Source: Hippopus hippopus (lineage: Eukaryota; Mollusca; Bivalvia; Cardiida; Cardiidae). From it: 64,000 nt of DNA. Of the stretch, positions 51,201 through 57,200 are shown piece after piece (the stretch's first letter is position 1; the number at the start of each line of letters is the position of its first letter). A model generated the notes under the pieces. That model saw only the letters and a list, made by a program, of their open reading frames with translations, had not been told where the DNA came from and made no database searches. Position numbers and translations under genes: made by a program. The DNA lies in NCBI GenBank assembly GCA_946811185.2, contig OX328106.1:4586746-4650745 (forward strand), written 5' to 3'.

Positions 51201-54200
51201 ACAGTTCTAGTTTGTAGCTCAGGTTTTTTCCTGAAAAAAAAAAGCATGGAAGTATTGACACAGTCTTGTTATCATCATGGACATTTTGTGGTGTCTCAGT
51301 CAGTAATATCAGTAGTGAAATTCTTACGAACAAAGTCCGTAACAAAGAAACAAATGAACAAATGCATGGCAGTACAAACCGCATCTGGTGGGATTCGCAT
51401 CCATGGCGGACAAGATCGTCGTTTTTCGAGGTTTAAAAGACCAATACCTTAACCACTGAGCTAAAGAGATACAGTGGAACCCCGCTATAACGCTGTCGAT
51501 GGGAGCCACGATCTACAGCAGCGTTATATCTGGGGTGAAATATATAACGCTGCCCCCCCGCCCCCCCACACTACCCGCGACCCATCCGCCGACTATTGCA
51601 AGAACTATGGCATCAATTAATTGCTGTTATTTGCCAATATATTCAGACTTAAATAAAACAGTAATTTCCTGGTTATTATGGAAATCAATATTTTGAACAA
51701 ATCAGGGTTGCCAAAATAATAAGTTTAAATTTGGGGAGTGTGTCTAAAATGATAAGGGCAAAGTCTTGCAAATTTATACATAGTAGCGGTGGAACTAGAT
51801 CAAGTTCAAATACTTAGACATAGACATGCATATTTACGTTGAAACATTTTTTTTATCGGGCATTTTATAATTCAGTTTTTTTTTCTGTAAAACGATTACC
51901 AATTAGTTCTATCGCCAAAACTGGTCATTCAAACACCGGTACAGGTACCTAAAAGAACTTCGTTTACCTTTAGGACCATGTTAAATTAAAATTATTCAGT
52001 CGCTGTTTAGCTGAATTACAGCCTAGTTCATTCAGAAATCAAATAAATGCTATCATGTTGGATTGCAGACGATGCCGTCGCCATGTTTTTCAGTCATGCT
52101 GACGATTGCATAACAAACCTTAATCGACTATGACTAACGAAATCTCTTTCAATAACCAAACGAGACAAGACCCGACCGACATGATGAAAGTCAAAATGAA
52201 AAACATGCGTCAGGGTCTAGAAATTACACATCGGTGGAGGGATCTAAACTGTTTGTAATATAGATCTTGTGTGGACAGGTAGTCAATCTTGAAATAAACG
52301 GATCTTAAATATGTTCTTACCTTGTTTAGGCATAAGAGAAGTAGCTTTCTACGAAAACGCTTTGGGTCATAGTTCAGCTGCGGATGGTATAGATCCAAGA
52401 TCAGACTGCACGTTCTATGAAATCTGATGTCTATCTACACCGGCCGCAAAGACTTTAACCCTTTACCATACTTTCAAGACCCTGAGAAAGACAGCTTTTG
52501 AAAAGCATGTGGAAAAGAGGAGAAAACTTTGGAAACCAGCATTTTCTCCTTTCACCGCATTGTTTCTACCCTACCATGAACAGATTTCAAATTTGGCTCC
52601 CCGTTTTTTGTTTTTTTTTTTGTCGTCTGCAAATGCTCTGAATTCGGACATGTCTAAAATTTTGTAGTTTGGTAAAGAGTAAAAAAATCGTCATCCTGCC
52701 ATGGGCAGTGAATGATTAAATACGACCATAAACATTTAACTTTCCGTCCATAAAGATTTCACACCAGTCGTGTATCCACAAAATCAATGTGTGCAGTGAA
52801 GTTTGTATTAGGGGTATGACGTAACGCGCCAATAATTGGAAGCGAGAGAGTTGTACAGTAAGCATTTGTCGTACACACTTACAACTGTTTCGCCCAAAGA
52901 ATTTACACCTGGTTGTGGGCTGACCTCCAATCAAAACAAAACATCATGGAGTAAGCCAGTATCTCGCTTGCTTATATGACCAGATACAGCCTTTTTGCGT
53001 ATCATAATGATTATCGCTAGAACACCCCAGTCGTGTCACATGTATATTGTGTAGTCGGCAGAAAAAAGAAGTCATTCGGCCATTTTCTGAAAATTTTGTT
53101 GTGACCGAGATAAAAGAGAAAAAATGCACACACTACCTTGAAGCATAAATTAAATCAGGGATCCTATATGTGTGTATACGATCCCTGGTTAAATGGATAA
53201 ATAACCGATGAATAAGAGTAACAAGGTTTTGTATTCAACAATGCTTTATTTTTGTAATTATGGGGACAACACATGGTTTCAACCATTTCCCTCTAGTGAC
53301 CGACTTTGAAGATGCCTTTCAAAAACGTTGTGAAAAATGACGAAACTGCTGACAGAACATCTAGAAACCGCGAAAGAATTAACCCTTATGCATCATTCAG
53401 GGCTAAAGTTGCTGTTGTGGCCTCTGTAGATCAAGATCAGACTGCAGACTATATCTTGTCTGATCTGTTATCGTAATCTTCTCGGTCCGCTGTGAAGAGG
53501 CCTTTGTTACAAAATAAACCCAATTTTTCATTTTTGTGTGTGTGTAATTTCATGACTGAGAAATACGATTGGCTGTCAAAGGATTCATCCTCATTACGCA
53601 CGATGTACAATTGTGCTTTCATTATGCAGCCGATCATCCTATCAGAAATATTTTCCAAAAATTAAAAGATGTTTTGGAAAATATATTTTCAGTATTTAGC
53701 ATTCTTGAATATTTTGACTCTCTGGAGTTAGGACTACACATAAAATATTTTTGACAGTAATTTAACGTGTCCGAATACATGGGCGAATTACGTTACATTC
53801 GATATCGCTATTAACGGTCCACATACAGAAATTTACTGATGATAAGTCTGTCCAATGTAAGATTGTGTATTTTATGTGAAGACAATTATGGGCTGAAGTC
53901 CTTTTGTTACAAACTGTGCGTGTATTTGTCAAACAGAGCAATTGGGCAGAGCCGTAGGTGATAGAAGTAATCAACAAGGTAAAGGTGTGAAAAATTGTCA
54001 CATTATGTGCACGGTATCGATTTTACTCCAGTATCTAGTCTACAGGTGGTTATGTTTTTACATTGGGGACTTGTATCAGCGGAACGGTGGATTCAGATCA
54101 GACTCGAAAATGGTCAACCCCCCGAAATTTTGGGAGCCATAGGACACCCGCGTTATAATAGGGTCAGCGTTTTAGCGAAGTTCGTTTTAATGGGGTTCCA

Positions 54201-57200
54201 CTGTATCTCCCTAACGCAGTTGTCAGGTATTGTATTTAAATCGGGATGAAGCCATGCATGAAGGATTGGTCGCCCGTAACACACCCCCTCTTAAAGTCAT
54301 GATTTATTGATGACTCAAAGCCTAATTAGGCAGTAAATCTATTAATTTAGACAACAAATGTCCGTTTTTGGACAACAAATGGGATTAATGGCTCAACAGC
54401 CAATCCCGGACGACCCCCCATCTTACGAACAAAGTCCGTAACAAAGAAACAAATGAACAAATGCATGGCAGTACAAACCGCATCTGGCGGGATTTGAACC
54501 CATGGTGGACAAGATCCTTGTTTTTCTAGGTTTAAAAGACCAATACCTTAACCACTGAGCTAAAGAGATTTCTCTCTAACGCAGTTGTCAGGTATTGTAT
54601 TTAAATCGGACGAAGCCATGCATGAAGGAGTGGTTGCCCGTAATAAGATATTAACTTCTTATACAGGTTAATTGTTAACTATTAAATGTGGAACAAGGGC
54701 AAATAATCCTCATTAGTATGTTTGAAACATTTATGCTCTTTTTTTCTTTTTCATTAAAATTTTCGCTGAAAAGTAAACATGAAGCATTGGTACCCGTGGG
54801 CGGTGCTCTTGTTTGTTTGTAGTTTCTATGTTGGCCCATGGCATGCTGGTTATGACTTGTATTTGTCATGTTTTGTCTGAGTTTTATTGAGCCATGCTCT
54901 GTGAAAAGGGGGCCAATGTCTGAGAAAAGTTAATGATATAGAGGATAATCAACTGGTTGTGCGTGATATTAAAAATCTGTCACTCGAATGGAGTGTGATT
55001 TGGTTGAAAAATGAGTCCGAAGGACGAGTTTTTTAACCGCATCAAACCCCATGCGAGTGATAGATTTTTCATATCTCACACAACCAGTTGATTATTAGCT
55101 CTACTGGCTAAAAGCCAGCAGAGCTTATGTCATGGTGTGGTTTCCGTCGTCCGTCCGTCCGTCCGTCCGTCCGTCTGTCCGTCCGTCCGTCCGTCTGTCC
55201 GTCCGTCCGTTAGTCTTTTTCTTGTTTACGCATTAAAGTCTGCATTTGTGGTCAGATTTTCGTGACACTTGCATGGTTTGTTTATCTCATCAATAGCTTT
55301 AACCCTATTGATTTTGAAAAAAATCCAACAAACAGTATGGGAAAAGTAGCCATTTCAAGTTGAAAATTTCCATTTCTTGTTTACGAGATAAAGTCTGCAT
55401 TTGTGGTTAGATTTTCGTGAAACTTGCATAGCTTGTTTATATCATCAATAGCTTAAACCCTATTGATTTAGAAAAATCCAACAAACAGTATGGGAAAAGT
55501 AGCCACTTCAAGTTGAACATTTTCATTGCTTGTTTACATGATAAAGTCTGCATTCGTGATCATATTTTTGTGAATTTTTCACAGTTTGTTTATCTCATCA
55601 ATAGCTTTAACCCTGTTGATTTAGAAAAAAAATCCAACAAATAGTATTGGAAAAGTAGCCATTTCAAGTTCAAAATTTTGATTTCTTATTTACATGATGA
55701 AGTCAGCATTTGTGGTCGGATTTTCATGAAACTTGCACAGTTGCTTTGTCTCATCAAGAGCTGGAACCCTGTTGATTTTGAAAAAAAAATCTGACAATCA
55801 GTATGGGAAAAGTAGTGATTCAAAGTTAAAAATTTCATTTCTTTTTTAGGCAATGAAGTTCACAGTGTTGATTAAAATTCTTTTGAAACTTGCAAAGATT
55901 CATCAAGGGATTGAACAAGTGAAGAAAATCTAGTAAACTGTTCAGGAAAAGTAGCCATTTGATGACTTAGTATCATTTTCTCAACAAAGTCCACTAGGAT
56001 TGTTTAATACAAGGCGTACTGAAACCCTATAAAATTTGCCTGGATTCCAAACATTTAGTCTTGAGAAATTTCACTTCAATTTTTTTCTCTGTTTGTTCAA
56101 TTCACCCTGCCTCATATGCTGTCTTAATGGGTTCAAACCCAGTTGCAAAAACACATTTTTGTGTTTTCTGTCTTTTTTTCTTTTTGCATCATGAATGCAT
56201 AATGTATGCTAGCATAAAAGCAAACTCACTGCCAGTAGAGCGATTTCAGGCCCTTCAGGGCCTCTAGTCCTATTTATCATATTCCTAATTCACCCTTTTT
56301 TATTAGCTCCACTGGCCAAAGGCCAGCGGGCTTATGTCATGGCCTGTTGTCCGTCGTGCGTCCGTCCGTCCGTCCGTGCGTTAACTTTTTTTTAAAACGT
56401 CTTCTTCTCTGAAACTACCCATCCAATTTTGATGAAACTTCACAGAAATGATCCTGCCATGGTCCTCTTCAGAATTGCTTGAAAGAATTTAATTCCTTCA
56501 AAAACTCTGGTTGCCATGGCAACAAAACTGAAAAATTTTGAAAATCTTTGAAAATCTTCTTGTCTGAAACCGTAAGGCCAAGGGCTACCAAATTTGGCAT
56601 GTAGCTTTATCTAGTGGACCTCTACCAAGTTTCTTCAATTTATAGCCCTGGGGTCAAAATTGGCCCCGCCCTGGGGGTCACAAGTTTTACATGGGCTTAT
56701 TTAGGGAGAACTTTAAAATTCCTCTTCTACCTAGCCATAGGGCCTAGAGCTACCAAATTTGGCATGTAGCTTTATCTAGTGGACCTCTGCCAAGATTGTT
56801 CAAATTATAGCCCTGGGGTCAAATTAGGCCCTGCCCGGGGGTAACAAGTTTTACATGGGCTTATATAACAAGTTTTACATGGGCTTATATAGGGAGAACT
56901 TTAAAATTCTTCTTTGACCTAGCCATGGGGCCTAGGGCTACCAAATTTTGCATGTGGCTTTATCTAGTGGGCCTCTACCAAGAGTGCCCAAATTATAGCC
57001 CTTGGGTCAAATTTGACCCCACCCCGGGGGTCACAAGTTTTGCATGGGCTTATTTAGGGAAAACTTTAGAAATCTCCCTGTACCTAGCCGTAAGGCCTAG
57101 GGCTACCAAATTTTGCATGTGGCTCTATCTAGTGGGTCTCTACCAAGAGTGCTTAAATTATAGCCCTGGGGTCAAAATTGGCCCTGCCCCGGGGGTCACA

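Larger units (their letters stand above)
51470..54205. mobile_element. pogo/Tigger-like DNA transposon, non-autonomous, 2.7 kb
   Basis: TACAGTGGAACCCC at the left and GGGGTTCCACTGTA at the right, followed inward by further matching sequence (GGGAGCCA / TGGCTCCC). TA target. The host sequence on both sides is continuous in an uninserted copy at 54411-54643. The interior holds a P1 and an H2 MITE and no frame above about 80 codons resembling a transposase. Confidence 0.8.

Noticed and set aside
51470..54205. Transposase gene in the Tigger-like element
   Set aside because: No frame longer than about 80 codons and no DDE-like sequence could be recognised on either strand.
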